64,000 nucleotides of DNA from Clostridiales bacterium (GTDB lineage: Bacteria > Bacillota > Clostridia > Saccharofermentanales > Saccharofermentanaceae): NCBI GenBank assembly GCA_017551865.1, contig JAFZKB010000027.1, forward strand, positions 186,001 to 250,000. Reading direction: 5' to 3'. The notes under the pieces are model-generated. The model saw only the letters and a program-made list of their open reading frames with translations, searched no databases and was not told the origin of the DNA. Positions within the stretch are counted from its first letter, which is position 1. Every line of letters begins with the position of its first letter. Both the position numbers and the translations under genes were made by a program. Shown piece after piece: positions 54,505 through 63,641 of the stretch.

Positions 54505-55977
54505 ATGCCAATCACAAATCCGGCTATCCGCACACGTTTTGCGCCGAGTCCGACGGGCTTCATGCACGTAGGGAACTTAAGAACGGCGCTGTACGAGTAT
54601 CTTATCGCAAAATCCCTAGGCGGTACATTCGTCCTTCGTATCGAGGATACTGACCAGGAACGCTATGTGGAAGGTGCCGTGGATGTTATCTATAAGACAC
54701 TTAAGACCGCAGGTCTTGTTCATGACGAAGGTCCGGACATCGGCGGAGATTTCGGACCGTATGTCCAGAGCGAGCGTATGGATCTTTATAAGCCTTACGC
54801 CGAGGAGCTCGTCAAAAAAGGGCACGCCTACTACTGCTTCTGCAGCAAAGAGCGTCTCGCTTCCCTTCACGAGGAAGGCGGTGTCGAGGGCGGCTATGAC
54901 CGTCACTGCCGTGATCTTTCCGAGGAAGAGATCAAGAAGAACCTGGAAGCCGGTATTCCTTATGTTATCCGTCAGAAAATGCCGCTTACCGGCGAGACGA
55001 CATTCCATGACTGTGTCTATGGCGACATCACCGTGCAGAACAAAGAGCTCGAGGATCAGATCCTTCTGAAGGCCGACGGCTATCCGACATATAACTTCGC
55101 AAATATCATCGACGATCATCTCATGAAGATCTCCCACGTCGTACGTGGTTCCGAGTATCTTTCCTCCACACCGAAGTATAACCTCTGCTACGAGGCATTC
55201 GGCTGGGAGATCCCGACCTATGTGCATCTCCCGCTGATCCAGGGAAAGAACGACGACGGCACAGTCAGTAAGCTCAGTAAGCGTCACGGCGCCACAGGCT
55301 TTGAGGATCTGGTCGCACAGGGATTCCTTCCTGAAGCCATCATCAACTACATTGCCCTTCTCGGCTGGTGCCCGAAGGACAATCAGGAGGTCTTCTCTCT
55401 CCCTGAGCTCTGTGAAGCATTCGATATCTCCGGGATCAGCAAATCTCCGTCGGTATTCGACTACGATAAGCTCGAATGGTTCAATGGCGAGTATATCCGT
55501 AAAATGACCGAAGAAGAGTTCATCGAATTCGCTAAGCCTGAACTTCTTAAGTTCCCGATGATCACAGAGGATCTGTATCCGCTGTTTACCGAGATCATGC
55601 AGCCGCGTATCACACGTCTTCGGCAGATCTCCGAAAAGCTCGGTTTCCTTCTGGAGCTTGCCGATTACGACCTGGAGCTCTATGTGCATAAGAAGAGCAA
55701 GACCACGAAGGAAGGCTCTCTCGAGATGCTTAACATCGTGCTCCCGATGCTTTACGAGATCGAATGGACCAAGGATTCTCTTTCCGAGTGTCTGACCGGT
55801 CTTGCTGAAGGCATGGGCGTCAAGAACGCACTCGTAATGTGGCCGGTTAGAATTGCAGCTTCCGGTACGGCAGTTACCCCGGGCGGTGCTGTCGAAGTCC
55901 TGCTTCTCCTCGGAAAAGAAGAAGCCCTGAAGCGCATCGAATCCGGACGACAGCGACTCTCCGCTGCATTGTCCTGA
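54505..55977 (+). CDS. gltX: Glutamyl-tRNA synthetase
   Basis: The 490-residue class I synthetase has the HIGH-type motif PTGFMHVGNL (16-25) and KLSKR at 256-260. The anticodon-binding C-terminal domain is present. It charges tRNA-Glu. AAGAGGT precedes the ATG. It is followed 82 bases later by glnS on the same strand. The zinc-type cysteines around CFCSKERL (about 111-113) are a feature of a subset of GluRS. Confidence 0.96.
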   Translation: MPITNPAIRTRFAPSPTGFMHVGNLRTALYEYLIAKSLGGTFVLRIEDTDQERYVEGAVDVIYKTLKTAGLVHDEGPDIGGDFGPYVQSERMDLYKPYAEELVKKGHAYYCFCSKERLASLHEEGGVEGGYDRHCRDLSEEEIKKNLEAGIPYVIRQKMPLTGETTFHDCVYGDITVQNKELEDQILLKADGYPTYNFANIIDDHLMKISHVVRGSEYLSSTPKYNLCYEAFGWEIPTYVHLPLIQGKNDDGTVSKLSKRHGATGFEDLVAQGFLPEAIINYIALLGWCPKDNQEVFSLPELCEAFDISGISKSPSVFDYDKLEWFNGEYIRKMTEEEFIEFAKPELLKFPMITEDLYPLFTEIMQPRITRLRQISEKLGFLLELADYDLELYVHKKSKTTKEGSLEMLNIVLPMLYEIEWTKDSLSECLTGLAEGMGVKNALVMWPVRIAASGTAVTPGGAVEVLLLLGKEEALKRIESGRQRLSAALS

Positions 55978-56059
55978 TAAAGGAAAGGACTACGGTTCTT
56001 TTCCATCGATAAAATAACCGCACACAAAGGCGTGTGCAAGAAAGTGAGAGTAATAGAAA

Positions 56060-57730
56060 ATGAGTGAATATAAGAGTTTTATCCATGAAGCGATCGAAGA
56101 AGATATCGGACCGGGCGGACGTTACGAAGGTAAGACCGTCCATACACGTTTCCCACCGGAACCGAACGGATATCTTCACATCGGTCACGCAAAGGCATTA
56201 GAGATCGACTTCGGTATGGCGGAGCAGTATGGCGGCCTTTGTAATCTCCGTATGGATGACACCAACCCGACCAAAGAAGACGAAGAATACGTCGAAGCGA
56301 TCAAGGAAGATATCAAGTGGCTCGGACATGACTGGGACGACCGCTTCTACTATGCATCTTCCTACTTCGACAAGATGTATGAATATGCCGTCGAGCTCAT
56401 TAAAAAGGGTCTGGCGTATGTCTGCCAGCTGACTCCGGAAGAAATGAAGGAGCACAGAGGCGACCTTACGCATCCTGCAACCAGCCCGTACCGTGACCGC
56501 CCGATCGAAGAGAGCCTGGATCTTTTCGAGCGGATGAAGAACGGCGAATTCGAAGATGGTGCGATGACACTTCGTGCCAAGATCGACCTGGCTTCCGGTA
56601 ACTTCAATATGCGTGACCCGGCGATCTACCGTATTAACCACATGCGTCACCATAATACCGGGGACAAGTGGTGCATCTATCCGATGTATGACTTCGCACA
56701 CCCAATCGAGGATGCACTCGAAGGTATCACGCACTCCCTCTGTTCCCTCGAATTTGAGGCACACAGACCGCTCTATGACTGGGTCATCGAAAACTGTCCG
56801 GTACCTTCCAAGCCGCGTCAGATCGAGTTCGCACGTCTTGGCATCACACATACGGTATTAAGTAAGAGAAAGCTCCGCAACATGGTCGAGACCGGCCTCG
56901 TTGACGGATGGGACGATCCACGTATGCCTACCCTCTGCGGTCTGCGCCGTCGCGGATATACTCCGGCATCTATTCACAATTTCCACTCCAGAAACGGTAT
57001 CTCCAAAGTCAATGCAGTCGTTGACTACGCATTCCTCGAGTACTGCCTGAGAGAGGACTTAAATGCCACCGCGAAGCGTGTCATGGGCGTCGTACATCCT
57101 GTAAAGCTCATCATCGACAACTATCCGGAAGGAAAAACGGAGACATTTACTGTCGAGAACAATCCGGAAAGACCCGAAGACGGAACACGTGAAGTTTCTT
57201 TCTCGAAAGAACTCTGGATCGAGGAAGATGATTTCATGGAGGTTCCGGAGAAGAAGTATTTCCGTCTCTTCCCGGGTAATGAAGTCCGTCTGAAGTCCGC
57301 CTATGTCATCAAATGCACGGGCTGTGACAAGGATGAAAACGGCAAAGTCATCGCTGTACATGCAGAATATGAGGAAAGCAGCCGCGGCGGTAATCCGGCC
57401 GACGGACGCCGTATCAAGGCCACGATCCACTGGGTGGATACGAAGACGGCACTTGACGCGACTGTACGTCTTTACGACCGTCTCTTCACCGTAGAAGCTC
57501 CGGATCTTGCCGACTGCAATTATCTCGACTTCATCAATCCGGATTCCCTGAAGGTCGTAGAAGGCGCGAAAGTGGAGGCTTCCCTTGCAGACGCGAAACC
57601 GGCAGACCGCTTCCAGTTCTTACGACTCGGATACTTCTGCATGGATACAAAAGACAGTAAGCCCGGAAAGCTCGTATTCAACCGAAGCGTATCATTGAAG
57701 GACAGCTATAAGCCGGCCACACAGGCATAA
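56060..57730 (+). CDS. glnS: Glutaminyl-tRNA synthetase
   Basis: The 556-residue enzyme has PPEPNGYLHIGHAK (HIGH at 40-43) and VLSKRKL (266-272), the GlnRS form of the KMSKS motif, plus the C-terminal beta-barrel anticodon domain (about 345-540). GlnRS charges tRNA-Gln directly and is less usual among Firmicutes, which mostly use GatCAB; no gat genes are in the window. The intergenic region has a small hairpin (GCACAC/GTGTGC). A terminator follows at 57751-57804. Confidence 0.96.
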   Translation: MSEYKSFIHEAIEEDIGPGGRYEGKTVHTRFPPEPNGYLHIGHAKALEIDFGMAEQYGGLCNLRMDDTNPTKEDEEYVEAIKEDIKWLGHDWDDRFYYASSYFDKMYEYAVELIKKGLAYVCQLTPEEMKEHRGDLTHPATSPYRDRPIEESLDLFERMKNGEFEDGAMTLRAKIDLASGNFNMRDPAIYRINHMRHHNTGDKWCIYPMYDFAHPIEDALEGITHSLCSLEFEAHRPLYDWVIENCPVPSKPRQIEFARLGITHTVLSKRKLRNMVETGLVDGWDDPRMPTLCGLRRRGYTPASIHNFHSRNGISKVNAVVDYAFLEYCLREDLNATAKRVMGVVHPVKLIIDNYPEGKTETFTVENNPERPEDGTREVSFSKELWIEEDDFMEVPEKKYFRLFPGNEVRLKSAYVIKCTGCDKDENGKVIAVHAEYEESSRGGNPADGRRIKATIHWVDTKTALDATVRLYDRLFTVEAPDLADCNYLDFINPDSLKVVEGAKVEASLADAKPADRFQFLRLGYFCMDTKDSKPGKLVFNRSVSLKDSYKPATQA

Positions 57731-57750
57731 GATAAGAGATATAAAAACGC

Positions 57751-57804
57751 AAATGGAGCACCTCAGGAGTGACGATCCGGTCAAAGATGAGATGCTCCAT
57801 TTTT
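57751..57804 (+). terminator. Terminator after glnS
   Basis: Stem AAATGGAGCA / TGCTCCATTT, extended inward by partial pairing around CCTC/GAGA, followed by TTTTA. Confidence 0.75.
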
Positions 57805-57831
57805 ATATGTCTAATATTTATCCCAACAAAA

Positions 57832-57861
57832 AAGGAACTGCCGCGTAAGTGACAGTTCCTT
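57832..57861 (-). terminator. Terminator after sepF
   Basis: Stem AAGGAACTG / CAGTTCCTT with a 12-base loop, followed by TTTTTTGTTGGG on the minus strand. The stem is identical to the terminator at 16010-16038. Confidence 0.85.
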
Positions 57862-57882
57862 TTCTTTTTGAAATTGAATAAA

Positions 57883-58398
57883 TCAGAGTACCTGACGATA
57901 TGCGATTGCCTGATTCTGAGCTTCTTCCTGCTTAGCAAGAGTCTCACGATCCATAAGAGCAACAGTTCTCGGTGCTACTACGAATGTCTTTCTGTTCTGA
58001 TCGATCGGCTTTACGTTACCATCGATAGAATAAGCGGCACCGGAAATATAGTCGATAACTCTCTGTGCAACTGCTCTTTCCACATTCTCGATGTTGCAGA
58101 TAACTGTGTGACCTGCACGGATGTGGTCACAAACCTGCTGCGAAGAACGGATGCTGTCCGGCTGCAGGATAACTACCTGAGTGTCTGCTGCGGAAACGCT
58201 CTTGATCGGAACGATGCGGGAATTCATCTCCGGCATTGGAAGTGGTTCCTGTTCAGGGGAAGAATAATCTCCGTCAATCTCATGGATGTCTTCGAAGTTC
58301 TCTTCTTCATAATCCTGGTAACCTTCTTCGTCGCCCTCATAATAGTCGTTGTCTACACCTGCGATCTTGTTTACGAGACTATTCCAAAAACCTGCCAT
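57883..58398 (-). CDS. sepF: Cell division protein SepF
   Basis: The 171-residue protein has an N-terminal membrane-binding helix (AGFWNSLVNKIAG), an acidic linker (about 17-60) and the SepF domain (about 75-155; VVILQPDSIRSSQQVCDHIR and INV-type IDYISGAAYS). SepF polymers line FtsZ at the septum. ATG at 58398 has GGAGG upstream; a longer frame upstream is not part of it. It has its own promoter (58460-58488) and terminator. Confidence 0.93.
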   Translation of the reverse strand: MAGFWNSLVNKIAGVDNDYYEGDEEGYQDYEEENFEDIHEIDGDYSSPEQEPLPMPEMNSRIVPIKSVSAADTQVVILQPDSIRSSQQVCDHIRAGHTVICNIENVERAVAQRVIDYISGAAYSIDGNVKPIDQNRKTFVVAPRTVALMDRETLAKQEEAQNQAIAYRQVL

Positions 58399-58459
58399 AA
58401 CTACCTCCAAATTTACTGCTACAGTGCGTCGAAGCACTTGCAAATTTCACTATGAGGCT

Positions 58460-58488
58460 AGTATATGTCTACGAACTTTGGCTTTCAA
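58460..58488 (-). promoter_or_regulatory. Sigma-A type promoter of sepF
   Basis: On the minus strand: TTGAAA, a 17-base spacer, TATACT, about 60 bases before the sepF start. Confidence 0.7.
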
Positions 58489-58587
58489 TAGAATCGGGGG
58501 AATGGTAAATAACATGTAACTTTGATAAGTTGCCGTGTAATTTTTCTGAAATATTAGGATATTTTTATGTCATCATTGGTGAAAATA

Positions 58588-59316
58588 TCAAACCGGGTCC
58601 GGATAATCGCGTTTTCCGAATATCGCTGTTCCGATACGCACATGAGTTGCGCCGCAGGCGATCGCTTCACGGAAGTCCCCGCTCATTCCCATCGACAGAT
58701 ACTTCCAGTTCTTCTCATCCGCACCTTCTTTTTTCAGCTGATCGAAAAGGACCCGTGTCTTTTCAAAAACGGATCGCGCCTGCCCTTCCTGCTGCTGGAT
58801 CGGCGCCATCGTCATGAGGCCGCAGAGATCGAGATTCGGAAGAGAAAAGAGTTCTTCGAACTGCGCCTTCACTTCTTCTTCAGAAAAACCGTGTTTACTC
58901 TCTTCTCCCGAAACATTGACCTCAAGGAGGATACGGGCGGTCAGATCCCTGGCCTGGTAGCGTTTACTGATCTCTTTTGCAAGAGATAGCGTGTCCACGG
59001 AATGGATAAGATACGGATCACCGACGATGGTCCTTACCTTTCTGCTCTGGATCGTGCCGATCAGATGCCAGTTCGGATGAAGATCCTTCTCATCCAGGGC
59101 CTGCTTCTTGGCATGCATCTCTTCCGGGCGGTTCTCCCCAAGATCTGTTAAGCCGAGGGAAAAGGCCTGTGCAGCATACTCTGCCGGGAAGAATTTCGAC
59201 ACGCCGATCAGCGTGATCTCCTTTTCGTCCCTGCCGGCCTCTTTTGCAGCTTCACGGATCTGTTCTCTCACGCGGTTGATATTTTCGAGCATTTCTTCCG
59301 GACTAAACATATTCAT
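58588..59316 (-). CDS. YggS family PLP homeostasis protein
   Basis: The 242-residue protein is alanine-racemase-fold, single-domain. The PLP lysine is K41 in GVSKFFPAE; further YggS motifs are LGENRPEE (with N and E kept), WHLIGTIQSRKV and GMSGDFREAIACGATHVRIGTAIFG. It handles free pyridoxal phosphate and has no known enzyme activity. It starts 1 base after the HlyD-like stop and is co-transcribed with it. This gene next to sepF is a conserved Firmicute neighbourhood. Confidence 0.93.
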   Translation of the reverse strand: MNMFSPEEMLENINRVREQIREAAKEAGRDEKEITLIGVSKFFPAEYAAQAFSLGLTDLGENRPEEMHAKKQALDEKDLHPNWHLIGTIQSRKVRTIVGDPYLIHSVDTLSLAKEISKRYQARDLTARILLEVNVSGEESKHGFSEEEVKAQFEELFSLPNLDLCGLMTMAPIQQQEGQARSVFEKTRVLFDQLKKEGADEKNWKYLSMGMSGDFREAIACGATHVRIGTAIFGKRDYPDPV

Positions 59317-59317
59317 G

Positions 59318-61273
59318 TTATTTTTCCACCTTGTCCCCTTCTTTTACCGTACTCGGATTCGTAATAACGATCGTACTGATACTCGGGACAGTCTGCTTAT
59401 CATCGATCGGTGCAATGATCGCATACTCTCTGTCATAGTCTTTGACCTGCACGGTATAGCCCTTGGCATAGCCGCTCTCATTGACATAGATTGTAGCGAT
59501 TCCGCGATCGTAATCTGCGTCTGCCAGAGAGGAAACCGGAACGCGGATACCGCTCGTCGATGTCTGGACGATCTCGATATCTACCGTACGTCGGTCCAGA
59601 AGTCTTTCCACCTGATTCGATGTCTTAAATACGACCATCAGGCCGTCACGGGTAACGGCACAGCGGATGACGATACAGTCGGCAATAGAGATGGCTTCCG
59701 AAGGAATACGAATCACATGGACGGAGTCTTCCTTAAACTCATCCATCGACGCATTTTTCAGAAGGCAGGCGAAATACTGTTCATCGTTCTGCACGATACG
59801 AAGGACCGGCTCATTCTGCTTGATCTGCAGGTCACCGGTAATAATGCTGCTACTGTCTTTGATAAGCTGCTCGCACTTGGTATCTACCATATTCATGAGA
59901 AGGTCGAGGGTGATGATCTCTTCCTGTCCGTCGAGCTTATAGGAAACGATGCCCGGTTCATTCGCGCTGATCGAGTTAGCCCGATTCTTCAGCTGAGTCT
60001 GAAGATTGCTCTCGCTGTTGCGGAGCGTATTTAACTGCTCGTCTTCAAAATCGATATCTTTCAGGTTCGTATCACGCTTTTCCATCAGTACGCGGATTGA
60101 AGACGAATAACTGGTCATGTTGTTGAGGTTATTAAGGAGTGCATCCTGCCGGATCGTCGTAATGATCGGGTGGATCTCTTCATTGGTCTCGGTAAAGATC
60201 GCTTTCGCCGCTACGCCTTTTCCCTGATTCATGAGCTGTCGTTCGATATCGACGATCTGCTGCTCGACGTTCTGAAGATCCGTAAGTGTAGACTCCATTC
60301 CGTCCGGGATGACCAGCGCCAGAAGCTGGTTCTTCGCCACGCGGCTGCCTTCAGTCGCCTGTGCAAGCAGAGCACCTGTGTGCGTGGAATTGATTACGGA
60401 TTCATTTCTTACAACGAGAGCATTGGTACCGATCGTATGCTCGATCGTTCCCTGTGTTGCAAATGCATATGTCGGCTTGGCAGAGACATAATCCTCTACG
60501 TAAAGGACCGCGATGATCATCATGCCGGTCAGGATCAATATCGAAAGAAAAGCATTAAAAGCGGCGCGCAGAGAATCTCTCTTACGCATCTTCGCCATGT
60601 GCTTTCTTCTCTCTTCACCGACCTCGGGACGTGTCTCCTCGAGGACATCTGGCACGATCTGCTGTTCCTTCTTCGCCGCCTCTTCTTTTTCCTTCTCGAG
60701 TTTCTGCTTCTGGATCAGCTGATTTCTCTTATCGATCTGACGGACTCTCCACCAGGACAGTTTCTTCGGCTGTACCTTCGGAGCTTCTTTCTCCACAACG
60801 GTAGTTGTCGGTTCCTGTTCATCCCCGAAAAGAGGACGTCGGAACTGCGGTGCGACCGGATCGGCCTTAAGCGAATTGTTCGAAGAAGCCGGATTCGGAT
60901 TTTGAGTATTGGGGGCATTCCTTCTGACGACTGTCGGTGCCTTGCCCTTCTGCTTCATCTTAAGGTTTGCGGACACGCCTTTTTTCGGCATGGCGGAGAT
61001 ATTCTTCGCCGGAGCATTTTTTGAAGGAGCCGTCTTCGAAGATACGTTTCTGCCTTCCGGATTTGCCCGGGATACGGAATTCATCTGCGCACGCGGATTC
61101 ATTTTTCCCTGCGGAACATTTCTCTTAACAGCGGAATTGGAAGAAGACGGGATGTTTTTTCTGGGCACAGAAGGATTCACGGGAGACTTGGAAGGATCGA
61201 CCTTCTGTCTGTCCCCGGCTCTCTGCATATTATTCATGCGGTTGCCGTTATTGCTCTTTTTGCCCTTGGCCAT
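59318..61273 (-). CDS. HlyD-family membrane adaptor-like protein
   Basis: The 651-residue protein has a basic, Asn/Pro/Ser-rich cytoplasmic N-terminus (1-150), a Lys/Glu coiled segment (about 175-235), one membrane helix (238-258), then HlyD-like extracellular parts. A barrel-sandwich segment (about 265-320; GALLAQATEGSRVAKNQLLALV) is followed by a helical hairpin and beta-barrel regions. This type of protein sits with sepF and yggS in many Clostridia; its partner transporter and cargo are unknown. No ABC transporter lies adjacent in the window. Confidence 0.8.
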   Translation of the reverse strand: MAKGKKSNNGNRMNNMQRAGDRQKVDPSKSPVNPSVPRKNIPSSSNSAVKRNVPQGKMNPRAQMNSVSRANPEGRNVSSKTAPSKNAPAKNISAMPKKGVSANLKMKQKGKAPTVVRRNAPNTQNPNPASSNNSLKADPVAPQFRRPLFGDEQEPTTTVVEKEAPKVQPKKLSWWRVRQIDKRNQLIQKQKLEKEKEEAAKKEQQIVPDVLEETRPEVGEERRKHMAKMRKRDSLRAAFNAFLSILILTGMMIIAVLYVEDYVSAKPTYAFATQGTIEHTIGTNALVVRNESVINSTHTGALLAQATEGSRVAKNQLLALVIPDGMESTLTDLQNVEQQIVDIERQLMNQGKGVAAKAIFTETNEEIHPIITTIRQDALLNNLNNMTSYSSSIRVLMEKRDTNLKDIDFEDEQLNTLRNSESNLQTQLKNRANSISANEPGIVSYKLDGQEEIITLDLLMNMVDTKCEQLIKDSSSIITGDLQIKQNEPVLRIVQNDEQYFACLLKNASMDEFKEDSVHVIRIPSEAISIADCIVIRCAVTRDGLMVVFKTSNQVERLLDRRTVDIEIVQTSTSGIRVPVSSLADADYDRGIATIYVNESGYAKGYTVQVKDYDREYAIIAPIDDKQTVPSISTIVITNPSTVKEGDKVEK

Positions 61274-61276
61274 CGA

Positions 61277-62557
61277 TCAGTTCTTCTCCAACATATCCGA
61301 AACGGCCATCATGACCGCCAGTTTCACCTGTTCAAATACCAGACCGCCCTGCATATATACGAGGTACGGCGGTTTTACAGGGCCATCGGCGGAAAGCTCG
61401 ATAGATGCGCCCTGTACAAAAGCACCTGCCGCCATAACGACCTGCGCGTCATATCCCGGCATGTCCCACGGCTCCGGCGAGACGAAAGAATCCACCGGGG
61501 AGCAGGATTGTACTTTTCTACAAAAGTTTACCATTTGTTGCTCATCTGGGAAAGCCACACTTTGCACAATATCTCCGCGAAGGTCCGTCGAAGAAGGTGC
61601 ACATTGGCATCCGGCCATCTCGAGGAGCTTTGCGGCAAAGACCGCACCCTTCATGGCTTCCGCGACGACATGCGGCGCCAGGAAAAGGCCCTGTGCGATC
61701 TGCCGGTTAAAGCCGAGAGAAGGTCCGACATGGCTTCCGAGACCCGGGGCGGTAACACGCTCCGCCACTCTCTCGACCAGATCTTTTCGACCGGCCACAT
61801 AGGCACCGGAAGGACAGATCCCGCCGCCGGCATTCTTGATCAGAGACCCGGCGCAAAGATCCGCACCCAGTGCACACGGCTCCTGCGTCTCCACGAATTC
61901 GCCGTAGCAGTTATCTACAAAAACGATAATGTCTTCTCTTATACCCTTGACCAGATCGACGACCGCCTTGATGTCTTCTCCGAGAAGGCAGCGTCTGCTG
62001 GTATAGCCCTTCGACTTTTGGAGGAAAACGACCTTTGTTTCCGGCTTAATGGCCGCTCTGATCGCCTCAAGATCAGGCGATCCGTCAGCACGAAGCTGCA
62101 CTTCGTTATACTTCATGCCATAGTCTAAAAGAGAGCCTGTAAACGTATCGTCCTTCTTCTCGACACCGAGTGCCGATGCAAGCGTATCGTAAGGACGTCC
62201 GGTCACAGCCAGCATCTCTTCTCCCGGCTTTAAGATACCGAAAAGGCAAGCCACCAGGATCTGCGTACCGCAGGTGACCTGAATACGGACATAGGCGGCT
62301 TCCGCGCCGAAGATCTCCGCATACATCTGCTCGATCTTCTCTCTTCCGATATCGTCGTAGCCATAGCCGGTAGTCGCGCCTAAATGCGCCTCGGCAAAAC
62401 GGGCATTTCTGAATGCCTGAAGGACACGTAGCTGGTTATATTGCTTTACTTCATCGATCTTGGAGAAAACAGCAGAAACGGCGGTCATCGCTTCATCTGC
62501 CATGCTGACCACCGTATCACTGATTCCATACATTGTTTTGAATGGATCCTGATTCAT
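61277..62557 (-). CDS. Methionine gamma-lyase family (aluminium resistance) PLP protein
   Basis: The 426-residue PLP enzyme of the Met_gamma_lyase family (Pfam PF06838 by memory) shows EAHLGATTGYGYDDIGREKIE, RIQVTCGTQILVACLFG and the lysine region LQKSKGYTSRR. The family was named for aluminium resistance and probably splits sulfur amino acids; the true substrate is unsettled. Its ATG overlaps the ACT gene stop by one base (TGATG). Confidence 0.9.
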   Translation of the reverse strand: MNQDPFKTMYGISDTVVSMADEAMTAVSAVFSKIDEVKQYNQLRVLQAFRNARFAEAHLGATTGYGYDDIGREKIEQMYAEIFGAEAAYVRIQVTCGTQILVACLFGILKPGEEMLAVTGRPYDTLASALGVEKKDDTFTGSLLDYGMKYNEVQLRADGSPDLEAIRAAIKPETKVVFLQKSKGYTSRRCLLGEDIKAVVDLVKGIREDIIVFVDNCYGEFVETQEPCALGADLCAGSLIKNAGGGICPSGAYVAGRKDLVERVAERVTAPGLGSHVGPSLGFNRQIAQGLFLAPHVVAEAMKGAVFAAKLLEMAGCQCAPSSTDLRGDIVQSVAFPDEQQMVNFCRKVQSCSPVDSFVSPEPWDMPGYDAQVVMAAGAFVQGASIELSADGPVKPPYLVYMQGGLVFEQVKLAVMMAVSDMLEKN

Positions 62558-62988
62558 CAGATACCGTAAACCTCCTCAGGTTTTAAGATCCTGATACCGG
62601 CCTCTTCAAACTTCTTGATCACAGGATCGAAGTTCTGCACACGGATCACCATCACTGCCTCATCGGACTTTCTTCCGACGAACCCGTAGATGTATTCCAT
62701 CGACTCGCCCGTTTCGGAAAACGTCGTAAGGGAGTGATCCAGCGTACCCGGCTTATCCGGGATCGCAATCGCAAGGACCGGTGTCATGCTTACCGTAAAG
62801 CCAGCTTCCGTAAGCACTGTAACCGCTTCTTCCGGTTTATCCAGAATCATACGGAGGACACCGTAATCCGTCGAATCTGCCACATAGAGAGCACGGATAT
62901 CGATATTCGCCTTGCCAAGAACCTTCGTCACTTCAGCCAGACGGCCAAAAGAATTCTCAAGGAATACATTGATCTGCTTGACTAACAT
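62557..62988 (-). CDS. Tandem ACT-domain protein
   Basis: The 143-residue protein consists of two ACT domains: residues about 3-70 (FLENSFGRLAEVTKVLGKANIDIRA) and about 71-140 (AIAIPDKPGTLDHSL). ACT domains bind amino acids. Stand-alone two-ACT proteins of this type often accompany indolepyruvate oxidoreductase genes, as here, suggesting sensing of aromatic or branched-chain amino acids. AAGGAGG precedes the ATG. Confidence 0.88.
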   Translation of the reverse strand: MLVKQINVFLENSFGRLAEVTKVLGKANIDIRALYVADSTDYGVLRMILDKPEEAVTVLTEAGFTVSMTPVLAIAIPDKPGTLDHSLTTFSETGESMEYIYGFVGRKSDEAVMVIRVQNFDPVIKKFEEAGIRILKPEEVYGI

Positions 62989-63043
62989 ACGGAAAACCCT
63001 CCTTGGATTTTATATTTCTATTATATCGCAAGAAAGCGGATTT

Positions 63044-63640
63044 TTACGATACAAAATCTCTGCCCTTGTTAAAAGCTTCGATATTCATAGGGATGAGTTT
63101 TGCCTTGCTGGCGAAAGCCTCGTTGATTGCTTCTTCCCACAGCTCCTTCGGGAAATCCATACCTGCAGAAAGAGCACCGACCATAACCATGTTTACGGCC
63201 TTGCTGCTGCCGCAGGAAAGAGCAGCGGAAAGTGCATCAAATTCCACGATCTTGGCATTTCCGGAAGCGGAAGCATCGAGCGAATCCTTGATGTTTTCCG
63301 GATACTCGGCATTACCGAGAAGGACTGGAAGAGACTTGATCTTCTGGGAGTTTACAAGGAGAATTCCATCTTTCTTCAGAAGATTTGCCCAGCGGACTGC
63401 CTCTACTTCTTCAAAAGCGAGGACATAGTCGGCCATGCCTTCTTCGATGATCGGAGAATAGACCTTCTCACCCATTCTTACATATGTGATTACGGAACCG
63501 CCGCGCTGGCTCATGCCGTGTACTTCCGATACCTTGATATCGAGGCCGAGCTTCATGGCGAGAATGCCGAGGAGCTTTCCGGCGATCAAGGTTCCCTGTC
63601 CGCCGACACCGGCGAGTACGATTGAAATATCCTTTGCCAT
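63044..63640 (-). CDS. iorB: Indolepyruvate ferredoxin oxidoreductase, beta subunit
   Basis: The 198-residue protein resembles the gamma-type subunit of 2-oxoacid:ferredoxin oxidoreductases (VLAGVGGQGTLIAGKLLG at the N-terminus; EVHGMSQRGGSV). Together with iorA it decarboxylates aryl pyruvates from Trp, Phe and Tyr to acyl-CoA with ferredoxin reduction. ATG at 63640 has GGAGG upstream; a longer frame overlaps iorA and lacks such a site. It directly follows iorA. Confidence 0.93.
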   Translation of the reverse strand: MAKDISIVLAGVGGQGTLIAGKLLGILAMKLGLDIKVSEVHGMSQRGGSVITYVRMGEKVYSPIIEEGMADYVLAFEEVEAVRWANLLKKDGILLVNSQKIKSLPVLLGNAEYPENIKDSLDASASGNAKIVEFDALSAALSCGSSKAVNMVMVGALSAGMDFPKELWEEAINEAFASKAKLIPMNIEAFNKGRDFVS

Positions 63641-63641
63641 A

